NCBI RefSeq assembly: GCF_900497805.2
Contig: NW_020954562.1
Span: 25,674,375-25,738,374 of the forward strand
DNA: 64,000 nt
Direction: 5' to 3'
Source of the DNA: Vombatus ursinus
Lineage: Eukaryota > Chordata > Mammalia > Diprotodontia > Vombatidae
How positions within the stretch are numbered: the first letter of the stretch is position 1; each line of letters begins with the position of its first letter. Below the pieces are notes generated by a model, which was not told the origin of the DNA, ran no database searches, and saw only the letters and a list, made by a program, of their open reading frames with translations. Below are positions 43,880-54,989 of this stretch, one piece after another. Made by a program: the position numbers and the translations under genes.

Positions 43880-44140
43880 TAGTCAATGAGTTCCCTGAAC
43901 ATCTACACTAGACTCCATAGTATGTTCTTCCCTTTTTTTCCCATTACTGTAATTATTTATTATTCTATTCTCTGAAGTCAAAGAGAAATAGTCTAGTCTC
44001 TTTTTTTCCATGTAAGAGCTCTTTAGATACTGAAAGACAGTTATCATATGCCTTTGTCTTTTCTGTTCTAAGGTAAGGATCCCCAATTCCTTTGAATGAT
44101 CCTTTTGAATTTCATTCTTTAGCATTTCCAATCCATTTTA
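43880..44140 (-). mobile_element. L3/CR1-type 3' fragment, inverted partner of 46.0 kb
   Basis: The minus strand reads 'agaacagaaaagacaaagg', 'tcagtatctaaagagctc' and 'agactagactatttctc', as in the L3 3' region. The core 43957-44106 is about 94% identical to 46037-46181 on the other strand. Confidence 0.65.
43957..44106 (-). repeat. inverted repeat arm, about 150 bp
   Basis: Partner at 46037-46181 (plus). The arms differ by a few substitutions, a block ggaattggg/ggaaatgaa, and a 3-bp indel after 'aaggcatat'. The spacer is about 1.9 kb. Confidence 0.85.
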
Positions 44141-44233
44141 TATGAAGTTTCCCTGTATAATTTTCAGCCTTGGAATCTTACATAACCTTCAAGGCCTAGC
44201 TCAGATGTCATCTCCTCTATGAATCTGTCCCTG

Positions 44234-44248
44234 ATCATTCTACTTTCT
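44234..44248 (+). repeat. target-site duplication, left copy
   Basis: atcattctactttct, an exact 15-mer repeated at 44407-44421. Confidence 0.95.
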
Positions 44249-44406
44249 TTTTTTTCTTTTTTTTTTTTTTTGGCTAGGCAATGGGGTTAAGTGACTTGCC
44301 CAAGGTCACACAGCTAGTAAGTGTTAAGTGTCTGAGGCCGGATTTGAATGCAGGTCCTCCTGACTCCAGGGCCGGTGCTCTATTCACTGCACCACCTAGC
44401 TGCCCC
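44249..44406 (-). mobile_element. young Mar1/SINE1-like SINE
   Basis: Complete reverse-oriented SINE: poly-T at the left, 'ggggttaagtgacttgccc', 'gaggccggatttgaatgcag', 'agggccggtgctctattc', and the head 'caccacctagctgcccc'. A perfect 15-bp target-site duplication and retained CpGs (gccgg) point to a recent insertion relative to its neighbours. Confidence 0.95.
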
Positions 44407-44421
44407 ATCATTCTACTTTCT
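44407..44421 (+). repeat. target-site duplication, right copy
   Basis: atcattctactttct; see 44234-44248. Confidence 0.95.
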
Positions 44422-44600
44422 AGTGGAAAGGGAACTGGATTTAAAGTCAGAGGACCTAAGTTTAAATTGGCTTCTGTTTCTTGCTGTCTTTTTTACCTGA
44501 GACAAGTCATGTTTCCCTAAAATCTCAGTTTCCTACCACATACAAAGAGATATTTGAAATAGATAAGTTATAAGGTCCCTTCCAGATGAAAATTTTATAA
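44420..44600 (+). mobile_element. MIR-type SINE
   Basis: It reads 'agtggaaagggaactggatt', 'gaggacctaagtttaaattg', 'tctcagtttcctaccacat' and 'aaggtcccttccagatga'. Confidence 0.75.
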
Positions 44601-44700
44601 CCTCATCTAAAAGTGATCTTTACTCTTCTGGATTCTCCTAGCCCTTAATTTACACCTCTTCTAAGTATGTGTCTCTTTGTATTTTACATCAGTAATTTCA

Positions 44701-45904
44701 ACAAAAAGGAAATTCTGTGTGAAGGAATCAATAAAGAAATTGGTTTCTTTGTTTTCTCTACTCTACCCTATATTGTTGTGTGCATACTAAGAAGTATAAA
44801 ACTACCTAAGAACAATAGAACAAACTAAGGAATTTAGGAAGACTTAAAGATATCAAGAATTTCATGATCAAATCAACTATTTTAAAGGACACTACTTGAA
44901 GGGTCCCTTAGTCTTAGAGAACAAGGAAAATAGATATTATAGACCTTTAACTGCCAGAAATAAAGGAAACCAAAAAGGACTGCCATTAAAGTAATCATTG
45001 GCAAAATTAACAGAAATAATTCACAGCTGAATAGTGGCCACACTCACTAAGCACAGATTTGCATTTGTGCATCTAATAAAGCATGACAAGATTATGATTT
45101 TCAAATTTGATATCTTGATTTAAGTACTGATAAGGTAAGTTGTGGAAGACCTGCTGTGCTGCTAACACAAGTGTTTAGATCCCATACTGGCTAGGTGCAG
45201 AAACTCACCTCTGCAAGTCAGGAGCAGATGTGGATAGTAATCTAAGTAATCACTAAGTAATGCACTAAGTAATCAGTGCAATAAATGTTTGTTAAATGGG
45301 GAGAAACAAGACAGTAGCTATGTGGGGCTGCCAGGCTGTATTTTATGTTTGTGATGGAGATATACACTTGGAAGACTAGTAAGCAAGAGATGTCATAGCC
45401 ATCAAATAGGTTCAGCTCAGTGTGTCCAGTACTGAATACTGTGTTTCACTTTTCCAACCCAGATTGTGTTTCACCCTGACATGACCATTCACTTCATGTC
45501 TCCTTGGTTAAAGCTTTCATTGGCTCCTGGTGTTGGATTTCAGATTTCTCTTAGATTTTTATTAACACTGAGGTCTGATTTCTGACTGCAATGGCCCTGA
45601 GCTTGCATCATCCTCAGTAAATTGGGGAACTAACCAAAGGTGTTTGAGATTAGTTGCCCTAAAAATAGTTATGTGATTAAAGTATGTTAAAAGTCTCAAT
45701 ATCAGTTAATTGACTTTTAGGGCCATGTAACGCATACTGATTTTCATTACCTTTCCTCAAAACACTGAGCTACAACTGTAATTTTGTTTTGATATTTAGT
45801 AACTTCTCAAGGAAAGTTCGTCTTGGTATCTAAAGGAGATAAGAAAGCTTTCGGGGTAACTAAAACTGAAAGCCATGAAGTAGTTCAGTATCAAATGATG
45901 GAAG
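44701..45904. other. unclassified, largely repeat-poor stretch
   Basis: No gene is seen. 45420-45610 weakly resembles L2 ('tcattggctcctggtgttg') but not enough to call. It is another candidate island for unique or conserved sequence. Confidence 0.4.
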
Positions 45905-46335
45905 GGCTAACCTCTCTGTACACCAGGAGATAGTGTTCAGTTCCGAGAACCACATTTTCATAATGATATTGACAAACTGGAGAGTAACAGGAGAGGAGTG
46001 ATCAGGATGGTGAAGGGTATTGATAGCAAAACACAGAAGGATCATTCAAAGGAAATGAAGATCCTTACCTTAGAACAGAAAAGACAAAGGCATATAACTG
46101 TCTTTCAGTATCTAAAGAGCTGTTACATGGGAAAAAAGAGACTAGACTATTTCTCTTTGATTTCAGAGAATAGAATAATAAGCAATGGGTAGAAGCTGCA
46201 GAGGGGCAAATTTTGGTAAGGAAAAACTTCCTGTCAGTTACTCCTATTTAAAAAAGGCAGTGGGATGCCAAGGGGCTTGGTGTCCTTGCCCTCCCTAGAG
46301 ACTTTCAGGAAATGTCTGGATGATGACATGACAAG
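45905..46335 (+). mobile_element. L3/CR1-type LINE 3' end
   Basis: It reads 'gtgttcagttccgagaacc', 'attgacaaactggagagtaa', 'atcaggatggtgaagggtat', 'atttcagagaatagaataat', 'agcaatgggtagaagctg' and 'gaaaaacttcctgtcagtta'. This is the L3 3' order on the plus strand. Confidence 0.75.
46037..46181 (+). repeat. inverted repeat arm, about 145 bp
   Basis: Partner of 43957-44106 (minus). Here the L3 sequence continues on both sides, so this may be the older copy. Confidence 0.85.
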
Positions 46336-47844
46336 AATACCACACAGAAGATTCATGATCAGATGCTGATGATCCTGAGGTGGATTCCAACTCTGCAATT
46401 CTCTGGTTTGGGGACTCTGGGACTTGATAATCTCAAAGGTCCTTTCCATCTCTGACAGCATATGAGTGTCCAATAGATAATGGCTCAACCTTTACTCCAC
46501 TTAGAAAGATGGAGGATGTGTTACTAAAAAGTCATTAAATATAGAGCTCATATATTATACTTTGGGACTTGGGGAAATGGTGTCCTCAGGTGTTTCAGTA
46601 TGAATTGATAGGTGTCTGCAAGAAGCTGCCTTCAGGAAGCTATGAAAATCAAAGAGTTTTCCCATCAGCAGATTTTTTTTTAAGACAGCAGTACTTTAGA
46701 ATACAAGTTGAGTCATCAGAGAAATTTATGGTCAGCAATTTCTTTCACCCTGGCTCCAAAAGTCTTTCTAAAGAGCATGAGCTTCCATTATGTAGGTTGT
46801 TTTGCATTACAAGCCAATTTATCATATAGTAAAATTTTTAGTATGAATTACAGTAACAATAAAGAAATGATCATTTAATCTAGCATCTGTGAACTTTTAT
46901 TTTAACTCATTGGCTCCTTCCAACACTATTGAGGGTTAAACTCTATGTAATTCCAATTGAATAATAACACACAGTAAAAATGAATGGATTTGGGGATCTT
47001 TGCCATAAAACTATTACAATTACAGTATTAAAAAGTGATTTAAATGTTTATTAGAGATAATTCCTTTGAGATATTTATTTTTCCTAAGCTATAAATATTC
47101 CATAATATTATAAATGCCCAATTGTAGACTGGAAGTCTAACCTTCAATTAAGTGCTACTTTGATGCAATTGGACCCCATGGAAAGGTGTCAGATAATATG
47201 AACAAGATAGGCCTAGTGCAACAATATTTATCCTTATTTAATTTCCTAAAAATAAGAAACCAAAACCCAAAGCTCTTCAGCACAAACTGTTATAAATTTT
47301 CAGGTCAAGAATTTGGTTCCTTGGTGTTATACACAGAAAAGCCATGAAAAATCTGAAAAGATCTGAAAATTTCTGGGAGTGTCAAAAGAGATATTTCAAC
47401 AACTCTAAAATGTCACAAGCAAAATCCTGTAAACTTTCTATGATTTTTCTATTAGCACTCTAGAGATGTTATTCACAAATCTGACTCCCTTTCAAATTGC
47501 TGCTAGTGGTGACATATATGTGGGAGGCAGTAGTTAGGAAAGCCAATCACACATAATAAAAGCTTGATGTGAAGGTTCTGCCCTATCATCCCTTTCACTT
47601 GCTTTCTTTGATCTACCCAATGCACCATTCATACTCCTCTTGTTCAGATACTTCCTGTTCCAGAGCCTTGGGGAGCCAGGAGATTTTTGCCTGTCTTCTT
47701 TCAGTCCTTAGGAATTCACTTCTAATAGTGCATGGGTAAGACTTTACTTTTTATGTCTATCTCTTCTATGCAGCTTACTTTCCTCAGCCTTTATTATTTA
47801 GTCTCTTTAACATTTCTAGTGTCTCACTACATCTTTTCCCCCCA
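46336..47844. other. unclassified stretch
   Basis: About 1.5 kb without recognisable genes. Some L3-like sequence may extend to about 46470. An 86-codon frame at 46569-46829 has no domain. Confidence 0.4.
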
Positions 47845-48172
47845 CAGAATCTCAGAACTGGAAGGAACTTCAGAGGCCATCTAGGCCAACCTATACATGG
47901 CCAGGAATTCTCTCTACAGAAAGTCAAAGGATCATCCAACCTTTGCTATAAGAATTACAAAGAGGGGAGCTCCACTCACCTCCAAAGGCAGTCCACTGCA
48001 CTTTTGAACAACTTGTTTTTGAAAGTGTTTCCCTAACTCAGGTTTAAATCAGCTTATCTGTAACTTTCATCCATTGCTCATTGTTCTGTCCTATTTTTTT
48101 TTGTTCTGAGCAAAACAAATCTGATCTTTTTTCCATGTGAAAGCCTTTCAAAGACCTGATGATTGATTGCCT
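47845..48172 (-). mobile_element. L3/CR1-type LINE 3' end
   Basis: On the plus strand it reads 'aatctcagaactggaaggaa', 'cttcagaggccatctaggcc', 'ggcagtccactgcacttttg', 'tttcatccattgctcattg' and 'tgtgaaagcctttcaaagac', i.e. L3 reversed. Confidence 0.75.
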
Positions 48173-48174
48173 GT

Positions 48175-49975
48175 AAGACTTTTGGTTTTCTTCCTTTTCC
48201 TTCTCTGCCTCATTTCTTCTAAATATTGTATCAATTTGTATATATCAGTATTTCACTAGTCTTGTTTTTCATTGATTCTGACATTGCCTTTCTTGGTATG
48301 GATCACAACCTACTCCACAGCTCCTTTTCACTCAACTTCTTTCCTTATTACCATCCCCGACTGCTTCTCCAAGGAACTTGCCCTGTCAATTGTTTTCTCT
48401 TCTGTCTCCCTAACAATTGGCTCCCTCTGTACTTATTCCTGGGAGTCCCTTATCCCTATTTTCCTTGGGTCTGTCACCTCTTCAGGCTACAGGACAATAT
48501 CTACCTTCTTTTCTGTATCTAAACTCTGAGAAAGGGTAGTTTACATTCATAGCCTCCATTTTATTTAGCCATTCATTCTTCAACTCCTTGCAAAATAGCT
48601 TGTTCTCATTACTCAGGAATTGTTCACTTAAAGATTACCAAATGTCTCCTAATGGCAAAAAATTGATGATTGTCTCAGTCTTCATCTTTCTTCATCTTTG
48701 TGCAGCATTTTACACTTTTAATTATCCCTGCCTCCTGTATATTCTTATTTTTTGGTCTTCCATCACATTCCTCTATTATAGTTCTCTTCCTACCTAACAG
48801 ATCATTCTTCCTTCATCTCTTTAAGTGGTTTTTTATCCTCCTACCCCTAGGCATGAGTGTTCTCCAAGACTCTATCTATCCTAAGCTTTCATCTCTTTTC
48901 TCTCTAAACTGTCTCTTTCATCTCCTTTCCTTGATTCTGTTAATTTCCCTGTCTTGCATTTCAAAACTACAGTCCTGCATTTCAAATTGTGTTCTGACTA
49001 GTACCACATGAATCTCCTACCGGAATCTGAACCTCAACATATCCAAAACTAAACTTACCATCTTCTCCCCTAAATCCTACCCTCCTCCAAACAAGCCTGT
49101 TTCTCTTGAGAGTACCACCATCCTTCCTCTCACTCAGGCTTGAATTTTCAGATACGCCTTTGAGTCATATCCTGCCCTCTTCCACTATATGTAAGCAGTT
49201 GCCAAGTCATGTAACTTCTACCTCCAAAACTTTGCTGACATTCACCTCATTTTCTCCATTCACAACATCATCAACCTAGTTCTAGTATCAATTACTATTA
49301 TAATAATATTCTATTTATGTTCCCAGCCTTGATTCGCTTTTCTCTCCAATCTGTACTTTATACAAATTCCAAAATATTGTTCTTAAAACACAGATCTGAC
49401 TATGCTACTCCTAATTACATTTTTATAAGTCAACAACCCCAGTGTCTCTAGTATTACCCTCCACAATGTGGCACCAACCTACTTTTCCAGTCTCTTTTTT
49501 TTCACATTGTTACCCATCATGTACTTTCCAGACAAAATGAATAGTTGTTCCCCCAAAGTTGGCCTGCTATCTCCACTTTCCATGTATTCATGCAGGATAT
49601 TCCTCATGGCCAGAATATGCTCAGTCCTCATCTCTATCTTTCAGATTCCTTCTGTCCCTTCAAGGTTTAACTTAGGTGCTACTTTCTCTATATTTTCCCT
49701 GATTCCCAAAAATTGTTGTCTCCCTCTTCAAATTTTCCTAGAACACTGGGTTTGGGATTCCCTATTACTCTCATTACTATCTACCTTGTGTTTTACTTAT
49801 CTATGTACAAGTTGGCCTTCCAGTGACCCCAACCCTAGTAGACAATAAACTCCTTGAGAGTAGGGATTATGTCATTTTTTTCCTTTGAATCAGCAGTCCT
49901 TAGCCCAGTGGCTAGTACAGTGTAGGTAAGTAATAAAATGTTTGCTGAAGTATATTGGAATGAATATAAAAGGCG
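48175..49975 (+). mobile_element. L2 LINE, reverse transcriptase to tail (probably two overlapping copies)
   Basis: Near 48250-48310 a relic of the AFDTVDHNLL motif appears (as IAFLGMDHNLLH). A second, similar one near 48680-48800 is followed by LPNRSFF, suggesting two L2 copies. From 48990 the L2 order continues: 'gaatctgaacctcaacat', 'gttgccaagtcatgtaac', 'ggcaccaacctacttttcc', 'agacaataaactccttgag' and 'aagtaataaaatgtttgctg'. No open frame spans it. Confidence 0.75.
49159..49352 (+). repeat. source arm of inverted duplication, 194 bp
   Basis: This segment of L2 (from 'ttgagtcatatcctg' to 'tctctccaatct') is present again in reverse at 51086-51275, with roughly 92% identity and a 3-bp and smaller indels. 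It is contiguous with L2 on both sides, so it is the likely donor. Confidence 0.9.
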
Positions 49976-50214
49976 TTAAATATATTGTTGAATTGATAAA
50001 TACTGTAAGAGGCAGAGACAAAACTGGAAACTGAAGAGGCAACTAGATAGAGAATGTCTTTGTGTACATGATACTTTTCTTTGGACATCCCATAGACACT
50101 GAGTGTCCAGGTATTTTAATACAGAACTGTATCTTCCCAACCAAGCTTGTGATAGCTCACTTTTACATAAAGTCTAAAGATTAACATAGAACAGGATTCA
50201 TAAAGGCCCTGTGA

Positions 50215-50398
50215 GAAAAGAAGCACAAAGATTATTATCAACCCCACACTACATTTTGTAAATGAGGAAATGGAGGACAGGGAAGTATTTCACTTCATTT
50301 ACAGTGAATTGTCAAGGATCACATAGTCAATAAGCATAAAAGCCAGAACTTGAACCCAAGTTCTCTTGACCAAGTTTAATGTTTGTTCCGTTGTATTG
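50215..50398 (-). mobile_element. MIR-type SINE
   Basis: On the plus strand it reads 'gtaaatgaggaaatggaggac', 'caaggatcacatagtcaata' and 'agaacttgaacccaagttc' (in parts). Confidence 0.7.
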
Positions 50399-50424
50399 GT
50401 GTCTTCACATATTGCCCATGCTCT

Positions 50425-50680
50425 CACTGGCCTCCTTAACTTAGACTCACAGCCTTGAAGTTGTATCTTCCCTTCAGTCTTCCCATTGCCAGCTCATGCA
50501 GAGCCTTTCCAAGTTTGGCCAATTTTATTCTTGTACCAGCTTTCAGAATCTCTCCTTCTCCATTCCCAAAGTCCTAGCCCAGACCTTCACTACATTATGC
50601 TTGGACAGCTTCACAGTCTCATTTCTACCTCCAGCCTCTCTCCTGGCCAAATTCTTGAATGCAGAGTAAGTAATAGAATC
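50425..50680 (+). mobile_element. possible L2-like fragment
   Basis: 'cctccagcctctctcctgg' and the surrounding pyrimidine-rich text resemble the L2 region near 'ctgcctccagtctctcccc', but the match is weak. It may be another old repeat. Confidence 0.35.
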
Positions 50681-50754
50681 ATTATCCTCATTCATCATTT
50701 CAGGCATGACGGTTGGCTTCTAAAATCCTGTCTAAATTACCCAATTAAAATGCA

Positions 50755-50957
50755 TCAGGCATGATGGTGCAGTATAAGGAGCAGCTTATTTGAGGTAAAA
50801 GGATCTGGGTGTGAATCCTAGCTCTGTCACTTAGGATTCACGTGACCTAAGGGAAAGCATTTCACCTCTCTGGTTTCAGTCTTCTCTTCTGGGAAATGAA
50901 GGGGTTGAACCAGATAACCTCTGAAGTCCTTTTCAGTTCTAACTCTATGATAGGAAT
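50755..50957 (+). mobile_element. MIR-type SINE
   Basis: It reads 'catgatggtgcagtataagg', 'gtgtgaatcctagctctgtc', 'gaaatgaaggggttgaacc' and 'ttttcagttctaactctatg'. Confidence 0.75.
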
Positions 50958-51034
50958 AATTTCTTTGGTAACAGGAATTCCCTTTATCTAGGTAACTTGG
51001 CATCTTCTCTGCAACTTCATACAAATACAGAGTT

Positions 51035-51370
51035 GCTGAGATCATTGAGAATTTAAGTTACTAGTCCAGAGTCATAAAGCCAATAAGATTGGAGAGAGAA
51101 GGGAATCGAGGCTGGAAAAATAAGTATAATACTATTATAATAGTAATTCATATTACAACTAGGTTGATGATGTGAATGGACAAAATGAGGTGAATGTCAG
51201 CAAAGTTTTGGAGGTAGAAGTTACATGACTTGGCAACTGCTTACATATGGTGGAAGAGAGCAGGATATGACTCAACCCAAGTCTTCCTGCCTTTCAGGCT
51301 GGCTGTCAGTCTTAAAATGGTTGAGAAAAATGGCTTATGGCATTATGCTATGCTGTCTCTCAGCTCTATA
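51035..51370 (-). mobile_element. MIR-type SINE interrupted by the 190-bp inverted L2 copy
   Basis: The left piece (to about 51085) reads 'taagttactagtccagagtc' and 'ataaagccaataag'. The right piece (from about 51276) reads 'cccaagtcttcctgcc' and 'ttcaggctggctgtc'. Both match one reversed MIR, broken between its 'agccagtaag' and 'gaacccaagtcttcc' positions by 51086-51275. Confidence 0.65.
51086..51275 (-). repeat. inverted 190-bp copy of 49159-49352, inserted in a SINE
   Basis: It runs from 'agattggagagagaaggg' to 'gcaggatatgactcaa' and is the reverse complement of 49159-49352. Its L2 identity stops at both edges, where MIR sequence resumes. There is no poly-A and no obvious target-site duplication, so it is not an ordinary L2 insertion. 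Confidence 0.85.
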
Positions 51371-51489
51371 ATCCTATGCAATATTTGTAAATTTCTTAGT
51401 AAACCCTAAAGCTTATTATCATTGATGAATACACCAATTAGTATTATCTTACAATGTCTGATCATTTCAGTTTCTATAATAATTGGCCC

Positions 51490-51830
51490 ATTCCTTACCT
51501 AACCTTCCTCATTTCTGCTCTCTAGCCAGACAAATTCACCCTTCCCCCACCCATATCACCGTCTCTCACCTCTGAGATATTACACATAGCATTTCGTCTC
51601 CTCTTCCTGGAATAAACTTTACCTTTCTGTATTAAACCACATTCCTGGCCTCCTGTGATACTCTTCTCAAAGTCATCTATCTCCTCCATAAATACAACCT
51701 AATCTAGTTCTCTCTGACTTCATTTACTCTAATCAATCCTCTCTATCCCCTTTATCATCCCTAGCTCCCCTATAGCTTGCATTTATTGTATAATTATGTT
51801 CAGCTCAGTTGAATAATCAAGTGTATTTGA
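51490..51830 (+). mobile_element. L2 LINE 3' part
   Basis: It reads 'cattccttacctaaccttcc', 'gtctcctcttcctggaataa', 'cctcctgtgatactcttctc' and 'catctatctcctccataaat'. It follows the L2 order with moderate similarity. Confidence 0.55.
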
Positions 51831-52734
51831 ATAATAATCACATATTTCTTTACATTCCTGTCACTTGTGTTTATGGATATGGATATTTTGTGTGGTTCTG
51901 TCCCATCTTTCTTATTTTTCTGTATGCTTTTCTAGCAGTTTTTGAGACAGTTGTTTTAATCCAAGGTATACATTCTTCTCAACGCATAGACATTATTTTC
52001 TTCATATCACTTTAATATTTTTATAGTCATTACTATAGAAAGGGAAGGGATTTTGAAGGACTGAGGGAAGTTTTTGATTTGTGTTTTTCATAAGTTACTA
52101 TGACCAAAAATTGTTTACCTAATACATAGTTCAATGAAAAGCCTTTTTCTGTGTACAAAATTCTACCATGTTTCTTGTTTGTAGATTCAGCCTGAATTAA
52201 AGTCTTTTCAAACAATTTAAGTCTGTACAAAACAAATGTTAATATCATAAAAAAAACTCTATGACATGCAATTTTGTTCAGTGAACTGAGTATAAACATA
52301 AACCAAGGCTAATGTCATGGAGAGTGTCCCACCCAAAGGTCATTCAAAACTGTGCTTCCCCATCAACAGAGAAGTTGACTAAATGTTCCTAATTGTGAGT
52401 GACATTCCACTGGTTGCTTTCAATCCCTGAGATACTCTAGGACCATCTCAATGACATCCATAGTCACTTAAGATGAACCTAATCACACTAGAAGAGTGGT
52501 AGATAGATAACTGTTGTCTAGATTATAACTAACAGTTGGACTAGTAGCCAATGAGTTAGCTTCTCAACATGTAGATCTTGCAAAGTGCTCCATATTGACA
52601 AGAAGCTGGGCTCCAAATTTACATTAATAAAGCACACACATAACACATTTGAGAAATTACACAGCTCTTTCAATGATACTGAGTTATTAAGTGCCACAAA
52701 AGCCCATCTGTTTAACAGTGGCATTCTTCTAGTG
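51831..52734. other. unclassified, repeat-poor stretch
   Basis: No gene or nameable repeat is seen. A candidate for unique or conserved non-coding sequence. Confidence 0.4.
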
Positions 52735-52995
52735 ATAGCAATGTGGTGGACAGAGCACTGGGCCTGGAGTTAGGAATACCTGAGTTCAGATCCAGAATCA
52801 GGCACATAGTATCTCGGTAACACTAGACATGTCACTTAACCTTTATTTGCCTCAGTTTTCTCATCTGTGAAATGGGGATATTAAGAACACCTACCTCCCA
52901 GGATTATTGTGAGGAGCAAAATGAGAAAATAATTATTTTTCAGCACTTAGCACAGTGCCTGGCACATAGTAAGCCTATTTAAATAATAGTGATGA
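52735..52995 (+). mobile_element. Mar1/MIR-like SINE
   Basis: It reads 'caatgtggtggacagagcac', 'tgggcctggagttaggaata', 'cagttttctcatctgtgaaa', 'cacctacctcccaggattat' and 'agtgcctggcacatagtaag'. It is full length. Confidence 0.85.
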
Positions 52996-53204
52996 TGATG
53001 TTGAGACTATGAATCATAGAACACCATTATCTTAAAATAAAGAAAATTTTAAGTAGCTCAGAGGACAACATAAAAGAGCATAGTAAGTGCAAGTAGGCTA
53101 AAATATATTAGAAATAATGACTTGTGTTTGATCAGTAGTATTAAAGACACCATAGACTTTTAGTTTAAAATGTCCAATAATTGGCAGTTTGTAATATAGG
53201 ACAA

Positions 53205-53400
53205 GAACTCAAGAGAGAAACTGGGAGTGGGAATGTAGATCTGAGAGTCATCAGCATAGCCATGATAATTAATCCCATGTGAGCTGGTGAGGTCACCAAG
53301 TGAGAGTACAGCCACAGTTAGGCGTTCAGGTATGGATGATGAAAAAACAAAGGAGAATGAGAAGAGTCAAGAAGAGAAACAAAAAGGAGCATTGCTATAA
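53205..53400 (-). mobile_element. L2 LINE fragment (reverse-transcriptase region)
   Basis: On the plus strand it reads 'gagagtcatcagcatagcca', 'atgtgagctggtgaggtcac' and 'cagccacagttaggcg', the reverse complement of L2. Confidence 0.65.
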
Positions 53401-53454
53401 AAGTAGACCAAAAACAAAAACAAAAGGTCATCATCAATGAGGTATATGTATAAC

Positions 53455-53720
53455 TGATAAAGGAGGTGGATTGGTCATATAGCAAGACTGAGGATGACAG
53501 ATGAACAGCCTAAATGCTCTGATAATATCCATTCAATGTTAAAAGAACAAGGGCAAGGCCCCTGATATTTTGGTGGATCCAGAAAGACATGGTCCAAGAA
53601 TCATTCAGGTTGAGACAAGCTTGTTGGAATGTGATCTGTATTGATGGAAGCTAATCCAGTGCAAAAGATCATGCACCCACTGAAGTATTGAAGGAAATAT
53701 TGAAGAATTGACTCTTTTCA
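53455..53720 (+). mobile_element. RTE-type LINE 3' end
   Basis: It reads 'aggtggattggtcatatagc', 'gatgaacagcctaaatgctc', 'agacatggtccaagaatca' and 'gaagtattgaaggaaat'. This resembles the end of an RTE reverse-transcriptase frame (a W-x-GH-x-A-R-like start) and its short 3' end. The call is from memory of RTE-like marsupial sequence. Confidence 0.5.
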
Positions 53721-53934
53721 TTTTCCCACCATTTTTCTCTCTTTCATCAAGCACCCTATCCAGTCCTTACCTTAATTTTATTGCAATTCTTTTATACACT
53801 ATGATGGCTTTTGCTACTGGACTTGTCTTTGTGCAAGTAACCTGATGGTGGTGGTTGTGGGCTTTGACCACTACATTTGTGGTGATCTCCTTGCCCACAG
53901 CTCCCAATTATGCCATCTTCACTCTAATGATCAT

Positions 53935-54027
53935 CCCTACCTCCTCTTAGAATATAAGCTCCTTCAAGAAGACTATCTTGTTTCCATGCTTAGTATTGTT
54001 CCTGCCATGTAGTAATTATGTAATCAA
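53935..54027 (+). mobile_element. L2 tail
   Basis: 'agaatataagctccttcaag' and 'gttcctgccatgtagtaatt' match the L2 tail. Confidence 0.6.
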
Positions 54028-54083
54028 TGGTACTATCTATCCATCTATCTGTCTATCCGTCTGTGTCTGTCTGTCTGTCTTTG
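54028..54083. repeat. (TCTA)n/(TCTG)n microsatellite
   Basis: Run of atct, gtct and tgtc units directly after an L2 tail. Confidence 0.85.
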
Positions 54084-54989
54084 TCCTAGTGCCACATAGA
54101 AGTGAAGGGAGAAATTGAGGGAGTTGGGCAGTCCCTAGAACACTTAGGTATGGTCATTTGGAATAAACATCTCACCTCCTTGCCAGAAATATTGGGAGGA
54201 TCACTAGATTGGGGTTAGATATAGGTTAGATATATACCCTAATTGTAGGATAAGCATTTACAGCCTTCTACGTGGTGCAAAAAAAAAGAGGCATGCATCA
54301 GAGAAATTCTAGTGAGGTAACTCTAAAAGGAAGTTAGGTGGACCACCCTGGAAGTGATCCTAAAACTTTCTTCCTTCATGGTTCCTTGTGAAAATGCAAA
54401 AGCTCTATGAGCACCACAACCCAGCTCTGCCTCTTGGTGTTCTGAGTTTGCTATTGATAGGTAGATGAGAAGCAGAAGTAGCAACAAAGTGCAATGGACC
54501 TCCTGGAAGCAGCACAAGAAAAGAAGATCCTCTTTTGTCAGTTCTACAACACTGGAAAATACTCATGGTGGCACCAATGCTGACATTAGGAGGAAACTGA
54601 ATGATTAAAATATAGAATATAAAATATTAATTGGTTTTCTTTTAATAAAGTTTTCCTCTGACACACTGTGACCAGTGTAATTACCAAAGGCAACTTGGTA
54701 TCAATTTTCTGGGAAGTCCACAAAAGAAATTGGTGGGGCAAAAGACCAGAGATTGGAAGTGGTTCATCAGGTGATTATAGTAGCTTCAGAATTGTAGCTG
54801 GGTTCCTTCATGTCACCTCTAGGAAGGTAGCATATGTACAGATTTTGTTTTTCTAACTCTTAGAGATTGTAGACACTTCAAGAAATTGTCCCTTCACTTT
54901 TAGTGTTAATACACTGTCAAGCATACAATGATAAGAACTTGTATGATTACCTTTAAAAGGTGGCAGCAGGGCTCAAAATGCACAGTATA
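54084..54989. other. unclassified stretch
   Basis: No gene or nameable repeat is seen. Confidence 0.4.

Larger units (their letters stand above)
44165..44700 (+). mobile_element. L2 3' part split by a MIR and a younger SINE
   Basis: The left block 'accttcaaggcctagctcag' and 'atgtcatctcctctatgaat' continues after the inserts at about 44600 with 'ttaatttacacctcttc' and 'tctttgtattttacatc'. This is L2 order. Confidence 0.6.
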
